DNA of 64,000 nt from Cliona cf. orientalis (GCA_963930775.1 OZ005694.1:6007054-6071053), one strand, 5' to 3'; positions 30,781 through 43,343 are shown, counted from the first letter of the stretch. Numbers and translations are program-made. The notes: a model not told the origin generated them from the letters alone.

Positions 30781-32659
30781 CATGTACAGCGTGTGATGTC
30801 TGTTGAAAAATATTATTATACATGTAGGTGTTTGAATTGGCTTACTCTTTAATTGGCATGCATGTATGCATGCATGTTAGTATATGAGTTACCATAATAA
30901 TAATATTATTATGATAGCTGGAAAATCTGGCAGATTGGCTTCAGCCAGCGATAACCGAAAAAAAATTGGCAGATTTTAATTTGGTAGAGGGCTAAATTCG
31001 ATCCCAAATTTTGATGCCTCTTCATCCATGCTTATTGATTGAGGGGAGTCGTGGATAGCTGCATACAATGGTAGCATTTTTTCAAGAACTTGGACTCCAA
31101 CCATCGATTTATATCTGTTATATCCTGCTGGTTGATCCACAATTTGAAATTTAATTCCCTACTATTATGGTATCATACTTTCTACTAAAGGAAATTGAAA
31201 ACCAAAGGGGTGAAGTTGTAGACCAGCTTGAGCAACTCCAACAGCAGTGTCAGAGATCCCAAGAGAGGGTAGAGTATGCTGAAGTGAGAGCTATAGAGAG
31301 GCTGAAGATGAGCTACATCAAGTCCAGTCACACTGGGTCATTCCAAGGAGTGAGATTGAGCTCACTGAGGAGATACTAGGCCATGGAGCTTATGGAGAGG
31401 TTAAAGTAGCCAAGTTCAGGGGAACCCATGTCGCTGCAAAATGCTACCATCGGATTCTTCTCTCTGAGCACAACCTTCGACTGTTTCGTCGTGAGATCAG
31501 CATGCCGGGCCACTCGTCTTCGCCACCCCAACCTGGTCCAGTTCATTGGAGCTTCAATAGAGGGAGAGCTGATTCTTGTGACAGAGCTGATGACGACAAG
31601 CCTAGGAGCTCTGATGCACCGTGGACCACTCAGTGAAGCCAACATCACCTCCATCAGCCTGGACGTAGCTCGAGCCCTCAACTACCTCCACCTGATGCAG
31701 CCACACTCCATCATCCATCGAGACATCTGCAGTGGTAATGTTCTCCTTGACCCACTCCCAGAGGACTGCTGGAAAGCCAAAGTCTCCGACTATGGTTCAA
31801 TCAATCTTCTCCAGCACCTGACCACAGCTCATCCTGGGAATCCCTTCTATGCAGCCCCTGAATCTGAATATCCAAGGCTTCAGACAGCAAAGATGGACAT
31901 CTACAGCGTTGGTATTCTTCTAGCAGAGATGCTGACCAATGAGCTACCAGAGGAGAAAGATCGTCATCGACAGATCCTCAAGATCTCTGTGGAACGACCA
32001 AACTTTGTTGAACTAGTTAGGCAGTGTCTTAGTGAGGAAGGAGACCATCGCCCCTCTGCTCAAGACATAATGACACAACTTAGTGATATGTAAGACAAGG
32101 TAACATTACTTAATGATATTTTGTGTACTCAGAGCCAATTCATTTCCAGTTGAAATTAGCATTAATTTTTTGTATAACTATCCTAGAAATTTCTAAGCAT
32201 TCAAAGTGTTATGCTTGAGTATTATTATGTGTAAAAAAATCCCTTTTCTCATAAAAAAATGTGGTAAAAGTTTTTCAATAGTATGTAGTGGTTATCTTCA
32301 GTGGGCTATATTATAATTATTATGACAGCAGTTTTGTATACACCTTTTGATTGTTATAATTGTCTAAATTACCATAATTATTATTATGATATTTCATAGC
32401 TAATTTGCTAACCACTACTACATACCATACTAATATCAACTCAAGAATTTGTATGCTTAAACCCACTGTATGTAGCAGTAACTGTTGGATCTTCCTACAA
32501 TGTATCTGCATAACTTATAGAGACCATGCATGCACTACTGGAGAAGAGAGTCTTAAAATGCCATGAGAAGTACAGCTAGCGTCTTAATAATAATTTATCT
32601 GGGAATAGATAGGATCACAGAACATGAAAAGTCTTTGAAAAGGGTCAAGAAAGGGTTTC

Positions 32660-32804
32660 AAGGTGTATACTATCTATGCTCAGATACTTACATAATTCTA
32701 GTGATCATGACTGTACGTAAGGGAACTTTTGAATTAATCGTTCGCGTACTCAGATCATAGATAGTATACACCTCAAGGTGTATACTATCTATGCTCAGAT
32801 ACTT
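32660..32804. mobile_element. Small inverted-repeat element with duplicated end
   Basis: AAGGTGTATACTATCTATG occurs at 32660, inverted at 32756-32774, and directly again at 32775-32804, the two direct copies sharing 30 bp (through CTCAGATACTT). It looks like a ~115-bp MITE plus a duplication of its left end. It lies in the 3' region of the unit 3 C2 remnant. Confidence 0.6.
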
Positions 32805-32949
32805 TTCAGATGCTTGCCATTCAGACTTCTTCATGATCAGATTGCATCAATGCTAAGACTTTTAAGACTATTCTTAGCATTAATAATACTTCAGACCTTT
32901 TTTCCGATTGCTATGATTTTCTCAGTACCCTTTTTCAAATTAAAAATTT

Positions 32950-33720
32950 TAAGCATTGCTAAGACTCTTAAAGTACCATTAATGGGATTCAGATTGCCAC
33001 TGATGTTCCTGGTCCGAGTTTCCTCAACATCAATGATATCCAAGTATGGATCACAGTACTGTTGTTCCATAGGTCATCCTTGTCAGATTAATTTTTTCCA
33101 TACATACTGAGCATGGATTGCTATAGGGTGCCGGAGAGTACACCATAATAATAATATTATTATAATAGTATAAGAATGTGGGATAGAATAAAGACTGTTA
33201 TAGCCTGGACATAATTATATCGTAGCTCGAGGCTCAAACCATTCTCTCAGTGGCCCATGGTACGTAGGTCATCCTTGCTTGGTGTATGCCACATCATTGA
33301 TCTCTGAATGACCTGCAACCTTCACAGTTGTCTCTGGAAAAGGATGTATCACCATAGTGCATTGTGGAGCCATAATCATATACCGATCCTATGCAAGAGT
33401 TCACTTAGGATCACCTCATGAACTGATTCTCCTCACCCTTTTGTATACTTTGGCCGGTTGATAGCTATATAGCTGTCGCGATCTGGTCTGCTTTATTCAT
33501 GCTAAAGGCCAAAAGCATATCTGCATGATTTCGTGTGCATGCACAATCTTTCAAAAATCTCCAACAACCACGATGTTCCTGTATATTATTATGTTCTAAA
33601 TTTAATTATCTTCTTCCCTCCCTTTTCACCAACTGAGTCATGATCAGAAAAGCACCCTTCTTTAAATACCATAATAATTATTATAGTCTCTCTCCATACT
33701 AAGCTGTGAACCTCAGCCAG
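32950..33720 (-). pseudogene. Astacin + C2 gene remnant, unit 3
   Basis: Read on the minus strand from high to low coordinate: a degraded astacin zinc region (33440-33720), a Met-turn-like segment AMHYGDTSFSRD at about 33330-33370 (astacins have MHY-G there), then SDPYLDIIDVEE-type C2 sequence with TRNISGNLNP (32960-33060) ending abruptly. The order astacin catalytic region then C2 in one gene is best seen here. Multiple stops and frameshifts; not functional. Confidence 0.6.
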
Positions 33721-33997
33721 GTGGTTTCCTTGCCTTGTAGCTACCCAGGTCCTTCAAGACGACGCTAAACACAGCCTGCTCAAGATTAATAATATTGAGG
33801 TATATAATGTTAATTATTACTCGTGTGCAAGGTGTATGTTTGCATATACTGTATTAGACAATATTTTCTATTCCACTAGGGAGTTTCTCTAAGAATCAGA
33901 CTTATTCAGTTCATCGTTACTTGTTTTGACGTAGATGAGCTTGTATTGGGTATACGCATACTATAATATTATGTGTGTATTTCTATCCTATGCACAG

Positions 33998-34050
33998 TGG
34001 CAGTTTCTGTCTCGTGATGAAGGAGAAGTAGACACTCAGCATGATCCATC
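33998..34050 (+). other. Possible additional upstream exon of gene X
   Basis: GCACAG acceptor, then TGGCAGTTTCTG… (WQFLSRDEGEVDTQHDPS) and a GTAAAT donor. The phase at its 3' end does not match the next exon as read, so it is either unrelated or the locus carries another frameshift. Confidence 0.2.
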
Positions 34051-34218
34051 GTAAATAATTGAGGATGAAGGTACAGCTAGGCTAGTTAAATGCAAAGACT
34101 GGACATAATATTATGCAATACACATGGCATTGCTTGAAGCTTCTATTGGTACAATGTCATGTGCGTCTACAATCATCATGCAATTTTCAACTTTTTAACC
34201 ACCCCCCTTCCCCCACAG

Positions 34219-36340
34219 AGCCCCTGCCCTCCTCCATAGACTCATGGGCGAGGGGTATTGTTCAACAGCAGTCAACCAGTCAACTGCAGTCCAAGATCGA
34301 CTCTGCTCAGCCTGTACACATACTACCATTCATGATAGACACATCAGCAGCTGCTCAGAGTGAGCAGCAGGGAGGGGAGGAGGTGACAGACTCTCACCAG
34401 GAGAAACAGCGTAGAAAAAGTCTACTCAGTGTAACAACTACATCTTCTATTGGTGAGCGGTCGAGATACATGTACAGTGTAGATCAAAACTAGAGAATGT
34501 TAATAGGGTGCTTTACTACTTCATGTATAATTATGTACATGTACGATAGCCATTAAGCATCCATAGCTAATGAAGCAGGTGTAAAAGGCATGGATGTATC
34601 GCCCCTCCCTCAGGTTGCTCCTAGTGTTGTCAGCTCCCAGACACCTGTATCATTCACCATTGAGGACCCAGCCCTTCTCTGTCGTTACCCCATGCCTTTT
34701 GGACTCAAGCCAGCTCAGCTCAACTGGCAGAGAGAAGTGACTTATGATGACAAGGCAACATCATTGATATGATTAAATTAGACCCAGCCAAGTTTCCATC
34801 AAGAAGGTAAGAAACCAATATTTCTTACGGGATTGGAAGGTGAAGGGATAATTCACTTCATATTATTTAGATGTCTATAATTTTGTACATGCATGTAGCT
34901 ATACTTTATACTGAGTATGTAATACCAGCTGTATTTACATTGTATCTATGCCTTCCTCGTTTCTCCACGCAAATAAAAACTCCTATAAAGTGATGTTTTG
35001 CATTAGGAAGTATAATTATATGCAGTCTGCGAGTATATTGCACTGAAATTACCTTTTCCTACCTAAACTCACGCTCATAGACATCTACATGTATTTCCAC
35101 CACTACAATTATTTTCAGAGTGAAGCCAGTGGTGAAGATAGTTACCCAGCCCTCTGCCCAGCATGGACAGTATGGTAGGAGCAAAGCCAGCACCAGACTC
35201 CAACCGTTGAAGAGTGATGCAGTCTCCACTAAGACCAGCCCTGCCACTGCCTCCAGGACTCACAGACACCACACTCATGCACCTAGGACATACAAGAAAC
35301 TGGGGCAAATCAGAGGTATAGATAAGTACAGAACTTTGTAGGTTTAATTAACATCAGAGGTTAGATATAGAGCATCACCACTTCTGGTGACTAACTAGCT
35401 AAACGTTTAATCTTGGGAATTCATAAATCCTTTTCACTGTATTTATTTTTGTCACGTATTTACAGGTGACAAATCGAGACTAGTTGGTGTGAAGACGGCC
35501 TATACAGTGGTTGGTGGTACCAGCTCCAATGATTTTGTTACAACTAAAGAGAGTCGGAGGTTTCCTGAGATGCCAGCACTATGTACCACCACTGGTCAAT
35601 ATGCACGCTATTGCAGGGCTGTAGGAAGCAAAAATGTAGTGGTCAGGCTCATAATCTACGTATGATGATGAGAGAATTAGATGAAGTAGATAGTACAAGG
35701 AGTTTGGTTGAAGACAAGACTTACAAAATAGTCAAGATTTGATGGAAAAGCTACTGCGCATGCGCATAAGGAAGTTATGACGATCTTTACCTAAAAATCA
35801 ATCAACAAGTGGCCAGGCCATGGCCTGACCAGCCTGACCGGCTCCTACGGCCCTGTATTGGATATTAAACTTAGTAGCCACATCTCAAAGGAGCTAATAT
35901 TTGTAAATTTTCATCCCATAGGCTATTTCATCTTTAATACTCCTGCAAATTAAGTCTTTCAATAGCTACTAATTATGTCTCTTTTGCGTCCGCACACTAT
36001 TTAGCATGCATCAGTGGGATTCTTGAGATAATATTATGTGTAGCTACAGGTCTCCTACTATCCGATATTTATATTGGCCACTCAGTATACATTGCTTATA
36101 TTGACTCATTTTCATCTTCAGATTGACACCATTGACCCAGTTCCAGGGGTGACAGTTCGAGAAGGAGGTCGTATCATGTGTGGAGCCAAGAGGCACCAGT
36201 CCCTTCAACCTCCAACCTCCCCCAGGAGTGGAATGCGTTTAGTACGACCTCTGGACCCTCACAAATACTCCCCCACCCAGGACACACTCAATAACGGACA
36301 ACAAATCACTCAAATCACATAGCTGTAGTAGAATAATCCT
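34219..36340 (+). pseudogene. Gene X: unrecognised multi-exon gene, most complete copy (one frameshift)
   Basis: Exons 34219-34452, 34579-34806, 35119-35315, 35466-about 35621 and 36122-36320 (stop near 36318) have consistent GT/AG borders and phases except for one apparent lost base at about 34752. Before it the frame reads REVTYDDK; after it GNIIDMIKLDPAKFPSRR, which joins in phase to VKPVVKIVTQPS in the next exon. Later exons give SRLVGVKTAYTVVGG and IDTIDPVPGVTVREGG…QPPTSPRSGMRL. Ser/Thr/Gln- and basic-rich, probably an intracellular low-complexity protein; no domain recognised. Its last exon alone was copied with units 1, 3 and 5, so the duplication breakpoints fell within this gene. A sequencing error at 34752 would make this a functional gene. 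Confidence 0.5.
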
Positions 36341-36376
36341 AGCCTATTGTGGATGTGGAGATTATGGCATAATTTA

Positions 36377-36430
36377 TGCGCATGCGTACGTACAATGTCA
36401 TGACCTCATTGCATGACATTGTGGGTGTGG
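36377..36430 (+). promoter_or_regulatory. Promoter block of kelch-kinase copy 4
   Basis: TGCGCATGCG at 36377-36386 and the GT box GTGGGTGTGG at 36421-36430 reproduce the arrangement before copy 1. The block survives although the start codon that follows is ATA. Confidence 0.35.
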
Positions 36431-37011
36431 CATTTGGGTAGCCATACTAAGAGCTCTTGGTCTGAAGCGGCCCTATGAGCCAAAGCCAAGGGTCCTCCAT
36501 TATGCTGGAGCAGTTCGAGGAGAGTTGCTTATCTTTGCTGGTGGGACAGCAGACTTTGGAAAAACCAAGGAAGAGTTGTCATCCACTATCCAAGTCTTTG
36601 ATCAGTATCTTGAACAGTGGAGGCAGCTACAGACCACAGGCTGTCCTCCCAAAGGACTAGTACTGTATAATGGTGGCTACTGTGTTTCTCCAAGTGGTGA
36701 CCTGTACGTGTATGGAGGCTATGATGAGTCCAATTATCGAGGTGGACTCTACAAGTTGTCCTCTGAGAAATGGAGTCAGTTGTCAGGTGAATCAGATGTG
36801 AATAGTCCATAGGGAGGATGTGGAATGGTCTGTTTCAACAAGAATATAGTAGCTGTCATTGGAGGCTATGGTCCACCACCTGCCTCACTCCAGCCTGGAG
36901 CATCATTCATCAAGAATGAAAGATCCATTGATGGACGAGGATGGACAAATGAAATCCATATTTTTGATACCGATGAATGTGAGCTGAAGTAGCCATACAC
37001 AGTCACTATTA

Positions 37012-37374
37012 GGCCATACCAAGTTTATTTTTTGTTTCTCAGATTCGGCGGGTCTATTTTTTGGCTAATTTAAAAAAAATAAATAATTTTTAATTAACAT
37101 TCCTCACATTATGATAGTGACAGGCCAGGAGTAGCTACTCTTTAGAAAGAGCACTCTTGGTCTACTACTGATTGTGCTAGCTATAACCCATATGATCATC
37201 AAAACTGCTCTAGAATGCAAGTATTTACTACTAAAATGATAGACTGACGATGCTCACGATTTACTGGGCTACACCTCCTGTTAATTAGTTTTTTTGTTTT
37301 TTTTCATGCTGACCACCCTGGTCTGTTTCCAGCTCCTGTTTGTCCGAGAAACAAAACATCAAATTGGTATGGCC
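37012..37374. mobile_element. PIF/Harbinger-like MITE in intron 1 of copy 4
   Basis: GGCCATACCAAGTTTATTTT at the left is mirrored at the right (AAATTGGTATGGCC ending 37374), with GTTTCTC/GAGAAAC also mirrored. The 3-bp TTA target is duplicated (37009-37011, 37375-37377). A TWA duplication is the hallmark of PIF/Harbinger elements. Intron 1 in the other copies is about 55-61 nt and lacks it. Confidence 0.75.
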
Positions 37375-38955
37375 TTAGTATAAGCTTCATGTGTCCTCTA
37401 CAGGTGTCTGGTCCTCCCCTGCCATCAGTGGTACTAGGCCTCCTCCCTGTGTTGCCTTCACTCTCACCAGCGTTGATGACTACAGGGCTCTCATGTTTGG
37501 AGGATATGATGGGGAACATCAAAAGGCAACCTCTGAAATCTACCTTATTGACTTTCAGGCATTGGTACAATAATAATGCTTGTAAATAGTATAGTGGGAA
37601 ATTTTTCATGGTACACAAAGTTTTTGTGGCAGCAGTGGAAAGATCCTCCTGCCCTGCCTCAAAAATAAACCATGAGAATTCCATGTATAATAATAATATT
37701 ATGTTAGCTGACAGTAGATGTACGTGATCTCCCGTGGCACTGGAGCACATGCAGTAAATTTTAAAATCATGTATAGAAGTTCTTTTTAATGACTCTGCCT
37801 TATCTTAATGTGAACATACAATGTTATGTAGTCATACTTGGTCATCCTTGTCCTCTGACCCTTTCCCAGATTTTTAATCTTGGATGCTGATGTTGAAATG
37901 ATGGTAATAGGTGTGTGGGTAGCATTGTACCCACGCCCATGCTTGCTTTTCAGCAAGCAACATTGATAACCTGGAAACACATGTAACTAGAAGCTTAGAT
38001 TATCACATATGGTGTCCAATCTCCTCATCATGCTCATTTATTTTGTCATACAGATTATTACTAAACTGGAGAGACAAGTCTTAGAGAGAGAGCCATGGCC
38101 AGTTGGGACATCATACCATGCTGCTTGCTGCCTTGGCTTTGGTAGCCAGCACCCTCACCTGCTAGTCACTGGTGGACAGGATAATGATGACAAGACTCTG
38201 AGAGATGCCTGGTTATTTGATGTGACCAACAGAAGATGGAAGGAGGTCAGTGGAATGGGCTATATTATATAAATAATATTATGTGCCTTCTCGGATGTAT
38301 ATAATGCAACTAGAGGTTCTCCCAGATTTTACTGAGATAAGTCGTCCCCCAAGACATCTTATGTTGTAGTCCCCCTGGCTGAGAGAACCATTGTGTCACC
38401 ATAATTGGCATCCCTCAAACTCAAGTGATCCTCCCTTTTAAGTAGTGTTTCAGTACAATCAAACCATCGAATTAGCATTAGAGTATAGCTGCAGTTAACC
38501 ATTTTATTCCTTGTTGATAATAATAAGGTTCTCTGGAGAATTTTTATACAGCCGATGTTGTACCAATTGCTGCAACAGCATGCACTAGAGCGATCTCAGG
38601 CATTGAAAATAGGTTGATCGAGTGTTTAGCCCTCATATAATTATAAGCCATCTAGTTTTTGAGACAATTTCTCATCCCCTCAAAGTGCCTGGGGACAACT
38701 GTAATATAGTAATCCATAGCTGATACTACATGTACATCTAGCTGGTAAATTTTATAAGAACTGATATTATTTCATGTCACATTGTTACTTACACCATGCA
38801 GCTGACACTGCCTGGTGATATTCAGTCAACAAGGTGGGGCCACTCAGTGACAGCTATTTCTCTGACACCTGGTCTCACTGAAGTCACAATGTTTGGCGGT
38901 ACGAGTTCTCCTCACCCATATGACTGTATAGCAGCAACTACCATCATATCATTTG

Positions 38956-40118
38956 GTGAGTTTATTCCTTATCTTCATCATATTATGTGGATGATTGGGT
39001 GGGGGTTTGGGTTTCACGAAATACTTAATCTAATACAATGTATGGAAAAAATAATATACGTGCATTTCTGTGTTTACACATTATGAGAATATTAAATTGG
39101 ATCATACATTATATTTGATTAACTATGGTACTGTAGTTAATTGAATACAACGTATGGTACATTAATATTAAATTTTTAGGAATTCTCATAACGTGTATAT
39201 AATTTATATGGAGCAATTGACGATCTTTATCAGAAAAGCATGCGTTTTTCAAAAATTATTCCCTACGTAGTATTAGATTAAATACATTATCATGTCTTAG
39301 CACATGCCAGCCAGGTGCCCGATTCCTAGCCTCCGCAAAAAGTAAAAAAAAGGGCCCAGTATAAATTGTTTGAAAAGGCAGATCTTGTCTTAATTAGTGT
39401 GTGTATTATGTATAATTACTGAGTGCATAATGTGACATCATTGAATATGACCACAAAATTAACAATTTACTTTTTTGCGGTTATTAGGTAATTATGAGTA
39501 ACTATGATGAAACCTATGAGGTAATTATGAGAAAATTCAGGGCCTCGATGGAGCCCTTCTAGGACTTAAAATCCAGTGAAATATGTGGAGTATCTTGCGC
39601 GTGTATCCAGCGAATACCTTTCAAGCAGTGTGTTGCCTTATCTGATGAGCAGCGACGGCTGAACTTCACGCGTTCTTTAGGCTGACGTAATCCCGTGGAT
39701 ATATATAGATAGCCCTGTGCTATATATAGAATGCACCATGAGCAGCGTGTCGCCGGACCAATCTAGCTGTACTGCGCTGTTGAGTTCTTCTTAGCTTTGA
39801 AAGTTTCACTATTAAGATCCAGAGATACTCTCAGATTCCCGATGATCTGAGGCTAGTCTACAACTGAGGCCCCGGCATCGTACTGTATAGTGAAGTGAAC
39901 CCACTATATTGGCGACCTTTACCACATACACCATTTCAATTATGACTGAGTGCATGGTCAAGTTTTCATATTATTATACATTCCAAGGGCCTAGGGTTAG
40001 AGAGTAAGTGGATATTGTACCAGACTCTTGTTTTTTCATGGGAGAAGCTGGAATGTGAGACTATCATGATTCTTCTTGGATGTACATGTAGTGATTAGCT
40101 GTTAATCATTTTATTTAG
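38956..40118. other. Intron 4 of kinase copy 4
   Basis: 39160-39235 includes TGACGATCTTTATC. 39590-39925 carries the inverted partner of 12765-12850 and ends at TGGCGACCTTTACC (39909-39922). No gene supported. The segment just before exon 5 (CATTCCAAGGGCC…GAGAAGCTGG) matches copies 1, 3 and 5. Confidence 0.45.
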
Positions 40119-40363
40119 AATATGCAGAGAGCACATGGAATTTGGTGGGTGTGGCTAAAACTGACCAGTTGGGATCCAATGGAAGACTCCAGGAGAAGAT
40201 TAAGCAACTTGCCAGAGCAATTCCAGCAGTGTCCAGTGGTGATGTAGCTGAAGTAGAAGGCTTGAGGGATGCCTTGAGGGCTGTACAGATGAGGGAGAGG
40301 GAGCTACAGCAACAGCTGGAAGATGCTAACATGAGAGTGGAGCAAGAGAGGGAAAGAGCTATG

Positions 40364-41471
40364 GTAACAGCTAAAGTTTAATAATAATTAGCTATTATGT
40401 TACTGTTTGTGTGACGAGTAACTTCGAGAGATAGTAGGCTAGTAAACTCAACACTTGAATATCCTACACAGTGATGTACATGCCAATAAAACTACTGGTA
40501 ATAGATAATGGGATAGCTATGACCCAACCACCAGACTTTGAATGCACGGTCTTTCTGGGGAATAGCTAATGCATGCATATGAAGTCGCATTGTGGAGGCC
40601 AGATACAGCCTGTGGGTACAAGGCACTTCCAGGCAATATGCAGCAATTGAGCTCCTCTACAGTCTTTAAACCATTGCTACAGAGATGCCATATGCACAGC
40701 CAGTACCAATTTGTATACTATTGTCAGTTAGTGATATAGGAAAATCAGCCAGTGTAAAGGTGAGATGTATGTTAGATGGAGGTGTCCGCTATTAATTTTG
40801 GAGTGTCCGTTACAGTCAAGAGGTTCCACTGCATGTACAGCGTGTGATATCTGTTGAAAAATGCAGTTATACATGTAGGTGTTTGAATTGGTTTACTCTA
40901 TAGTTGGCATGCATGTATACATGCATGTTAGTATATGAGTTACCATAAATTATTAGCTATAGCTGGAAACTTTGGCAGATTGGCCTCAGCCAGTGAGAAT
41001 TTGGTAGAGGGCTAGATTTAATCCCAAATTTTGATGCCTCTGCATGCATACTTATTGATCGAGGGGAGCCGTGGACAGCTGTGTACAATGGCAGCATTTT
41101 TTCAAGAATTTGGACTCCAACCATCGATTTATATCTGTTGTATCCTGCACTGAAGAAGAATAGAAATGAGCCTAGAATGTGATAGCAGTGATTACAGCAA
41201 TCGGCAGGTTTTGTGCAATAAGAATGCATTTACTGAGGGATCTCATGGAACATACCCACCCATATATAATAATAATTATTATTATTATGCTTCACAATCG
41301 TGATCGCCTTTATGCACACAAGGCATACCATTAGGAATATCTTAATAATAATAATATTGGTGGACTTTAATTTCGTGGTTGGCTAGTTGATCCGCAAAAT
41401 CATCAAATTTAATTTCTCACTAAATTTCCTGTTATACTATAATTACTATGGTATCATGCTTTCTACTAAAG
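40364..41471. other. Intron 5 of kinase copy 4
   Basis: Contains the right portion of the Tc1/mariner-like MITE (about 40530-40835, ends GAGGTTCCACTG) and sequence collinear with intron 5 of copies 1 and 3. MVSCFLLK just before exon 6 is open in the exon 6 frame, as in copies 1 and 3. Confidence 0.5.
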
Positions 41472-42639
41472 GAAATTGAAAACCAAAGGGATGAAGTTGT
41501 AGAACACCTTCAGCAAGAGCAGCAGCAGCACGAGCAGGAGTGTCAGAGATCCCGAGAGGCGGTGGAGTATGCTGAAGTGAGAGCCAGAGAGGCTGAGGCT
41601 CAGCTACATCAAGTCCAGTCACACTGGGTCATTCCAAGGAGTGAGATTGAGCTCACCAAGGAGAAGCTTGGCAATTAAGGGAGCTTGGGGAAAGGTCAAG
41701 GTAGCCAACTTCAGGGGAACCCATGTCGCTGCAAAATGCTATCACCAGATTCTTCTCTCTGAGCACAACCTTCGACTGTTTCGTCGTGAGATCAGCATGG
41801 CCGCTCGTCTTCGCCACCCCAACCTGGTCCAGTTCATTGGAGCTTCAATAGTCTAGGGAGAGCTGATTCTTGTGACAGAGCTGATGATGACAAGCCTAGG
41901 AGCTCTGATGCACCGTGGACCACTCAGTGAAGCCAACATCACCTCCATCAGCCAGGACGTAGCTCGAGCCCTCAACTACCTCCACCTGATGCAGCCACAC
42001 CCCATCATCCATCGAGACATCTGCAGCGGTAATATTCTCCTTGACCCACTCCCAGAGGACTGCTGGAAAGCCAAAGTCTCTGACTATGGCTCAGTCAATC
42101 TTCTCCAGCACCTGACCACAGCTCATCCTGGGAATCCCTTCTATGCAGCCCCTGAATCCAAGGACCCCGATCTACAGACAGCAAAGATGGACATCTACAG
42201 CTTTGGTGTTCTTCTAGCAGAGATGCTGACCAATGAGCTGCCAGAGAAGAAAGATCGTCATCGACAGATCCTCAAGATCTCTGTGGAGCGACCAAACTTT
42301 GTTGAACTAGTTAGGCAGTGTCTTAGTGAGGAAGGAGACCATCGCCCCTCTGCTCAAGAAATAATGACACAACTTAGTGATGTGTGAGTATCATGGTACA
42401 TAGTGATAAGGTACATGTAATATTACTTAATGTTTTCTGTAACCATTTATTATAAGACTTAGTGTTAGCAGCTAATACATTTTTTTTAACTAAAGAGTGC
42501 ATTATTTTTTACGTTGTGGCTATACACAACTAGCTACCATAAGATTTTGCAGTGTTATATATATGCTTGAGTGAATCATTGTTATCATGATTATCAGATA
42601 TTAAAATTCCCTTTTCACATTATTTGGTCAAGACTTGTG

Positions 42640-43090
42640 GAGGGCCGGGGTTGTCACAATCTGGTCTGCTTTGGTCTACTTTACTGCAAAAAAAAAACCA
42701 AACAATGCCGTGTCCGATTTTGTGAATTTTCCTGTCCACGCCTGTGAATTACAAATTAATTATCTGCTTCCCTCCCTTTCTGCCAACTGAGTCAGAAAAG
42801 CTTGCATGCATCCTTCTTGAGTATTATCAACTACCACATAGCCTCTCTCTTTATCATGTAAGCTATGAACTTCAGGCCTAGGCAGGCAGGCAAGTGTGGA
42901 TTTCCCATATGGTCCATGGTACATCGAATCAAATTAAATCTCTGGTATTCATTCATGATAATTTACTCCCTCCTCACCACAAAAGCTTGTTATCACGAAA
43001 CGCAGCTCTCCATTCCCCGAAAGAGCAGAATTGATATTTGAAGATGGGTTATCAGTGCCAGTATCAGTATTATCAATGTACTCCTGGTAC
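42640..43090 (-). pseudogene. Astacin remnant, unit 4
   Basis: Minus-strand sequence aligns with the unit 1 remnant (GAATGGAGA…CGTTTCGTGATAACA…, then RDYVV-like and …CTTCTTTCTGCC). Shared landmarks read + are TTGAGTATTATCAACTACCACATAG and CCGAAAGAGCAGA. It is more decayed than unit 1, and no zinc motif survives intact. Only 90 nt separate it from the next gene X exon. Confidence 0.5.
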
Positions 43091-43177
43091 GTATTCTCAA
43101 TTATGCAAGTGGAATAATCCTTGGAACTATGGCTATAGATCTAGAATTACCAAATCTCATTATAATATCATCTTCAG

Positions 43178-43280
43178 ATTGACACCATTGACCCAGTTCC
43201 AGGAGTGACAGTTCGAGAAGGAGGTCGTATGACTCATGTGTGGAGCCAAGAGGCACCAGTCCCTTCAATCTCCCCCAGGA
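43178..43280 (+). pseudogene. Last exon of gene X, unit 5 copy (truncated)
   Basis: Acceptor TTCAG then IDTIDPVPGVTVREGG, with a 3-4 base insertion (CGTATGACTCATGTG) before the GAKRHQS segment. It breaks off after TCCCCCAGGAGTGG and is replaced by unrelated sequence and a G run. Confidence 0.5.
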
Positions 43281-43308
43281 GTGGTCGAATGCATCATGAC
43301 ATTTAGTT

Positions 43309-43310
<2 letters not shown>

Positions 43311-43342
<32 letters not shown>
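43311..43342 (+). repeat. 32-bp poly-G tract
   Basis: An uninterrupted run of G upstream of the start of copy 5, close to the GT box. Such a run can form stacked G-quadruplexes; its true length is uncertain. Confidence 0.8.

Positions 43343-43343
<1 letters not shown>

Larger units (their letters stand above)
28649..31190. other. Intron 5 of kinase copy 3
   Basis: 28649-29030 aligns with intron 5 starts of copies 1 and 4 (CCAATAAAACCACTGGCAA…). 29185-29226 is a perfect palindrome, 29271-29904 a hairpin-family relative and 30013-30780 a Tc1/mariner-like MITE. 30781-31190 aligns with 40830-41470 of copy 4 (AGCGTGTGAT…CATGCATGTTAGTATATGAG). 29500-29780 has an open frame without recognisable motifs. 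Confidence 0.5.
24824..32093 (+). pseudogene. Kelch-kinase copy 3, disrupted
   Basis: Exons by homology: 24824-25358 (open, MLRALGLKRPYEP start), 25415-25498 + 26862-26952 (split by a transposon), 27122-27307, 27918-28071, 28406-28648 and 31191-32093. Three independent lesions: a 1,358-bp insertion plus about 16 extra bases in exon 2; an 11-nt deletion in exon 5 that shifts frame after EKIEKIK; and frameshifts in exon 6 at about 31292 (…EVRAIERLK) and about 31503 (GCATGCCGGGCC for GCATGGCC). Downstream the frame still gives HRDICSGNV, DYG, APES and DIYSVGI. It cannot make a full-length protein; exon 1 alone could give a kelch fragment. Intron 5 is 2.5 kb with a hairpin-family copy and a Tc1/mariner-like element. 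Confidence 0.8.
36444..42387 (+). pseudogene. Kelch-kinase copy 4, start codon lost and multiple lesions
   Basis: Exons by homology: 36444-36978, 37404-37564, 38054-38245, 38802-38955, 40119-40363, 41472-42387. The conserved start ATG is ATA (36444). A deletion at about 36810 (AGTCCATAGGGAGG) shifts frame. Exon 6 has TTAA inserted in the Gly loop, producing a stop in GGCAATTAAGGG (about 41676), and three bases inserted at about 41850 that create TAG. Two 6-nt in-frame insertions are also present: about 36658 (adds Leu-Val) and about 38078 (adds Val-Leu). Exons 3-5 are otherwise in frame, and the kinase tail from 41872 is open with HRDICSGNI, DYG and APES. Intron 1 holds a PIF/Harbinger-like MITE. 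No full product possible. Confidence 0.8.
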
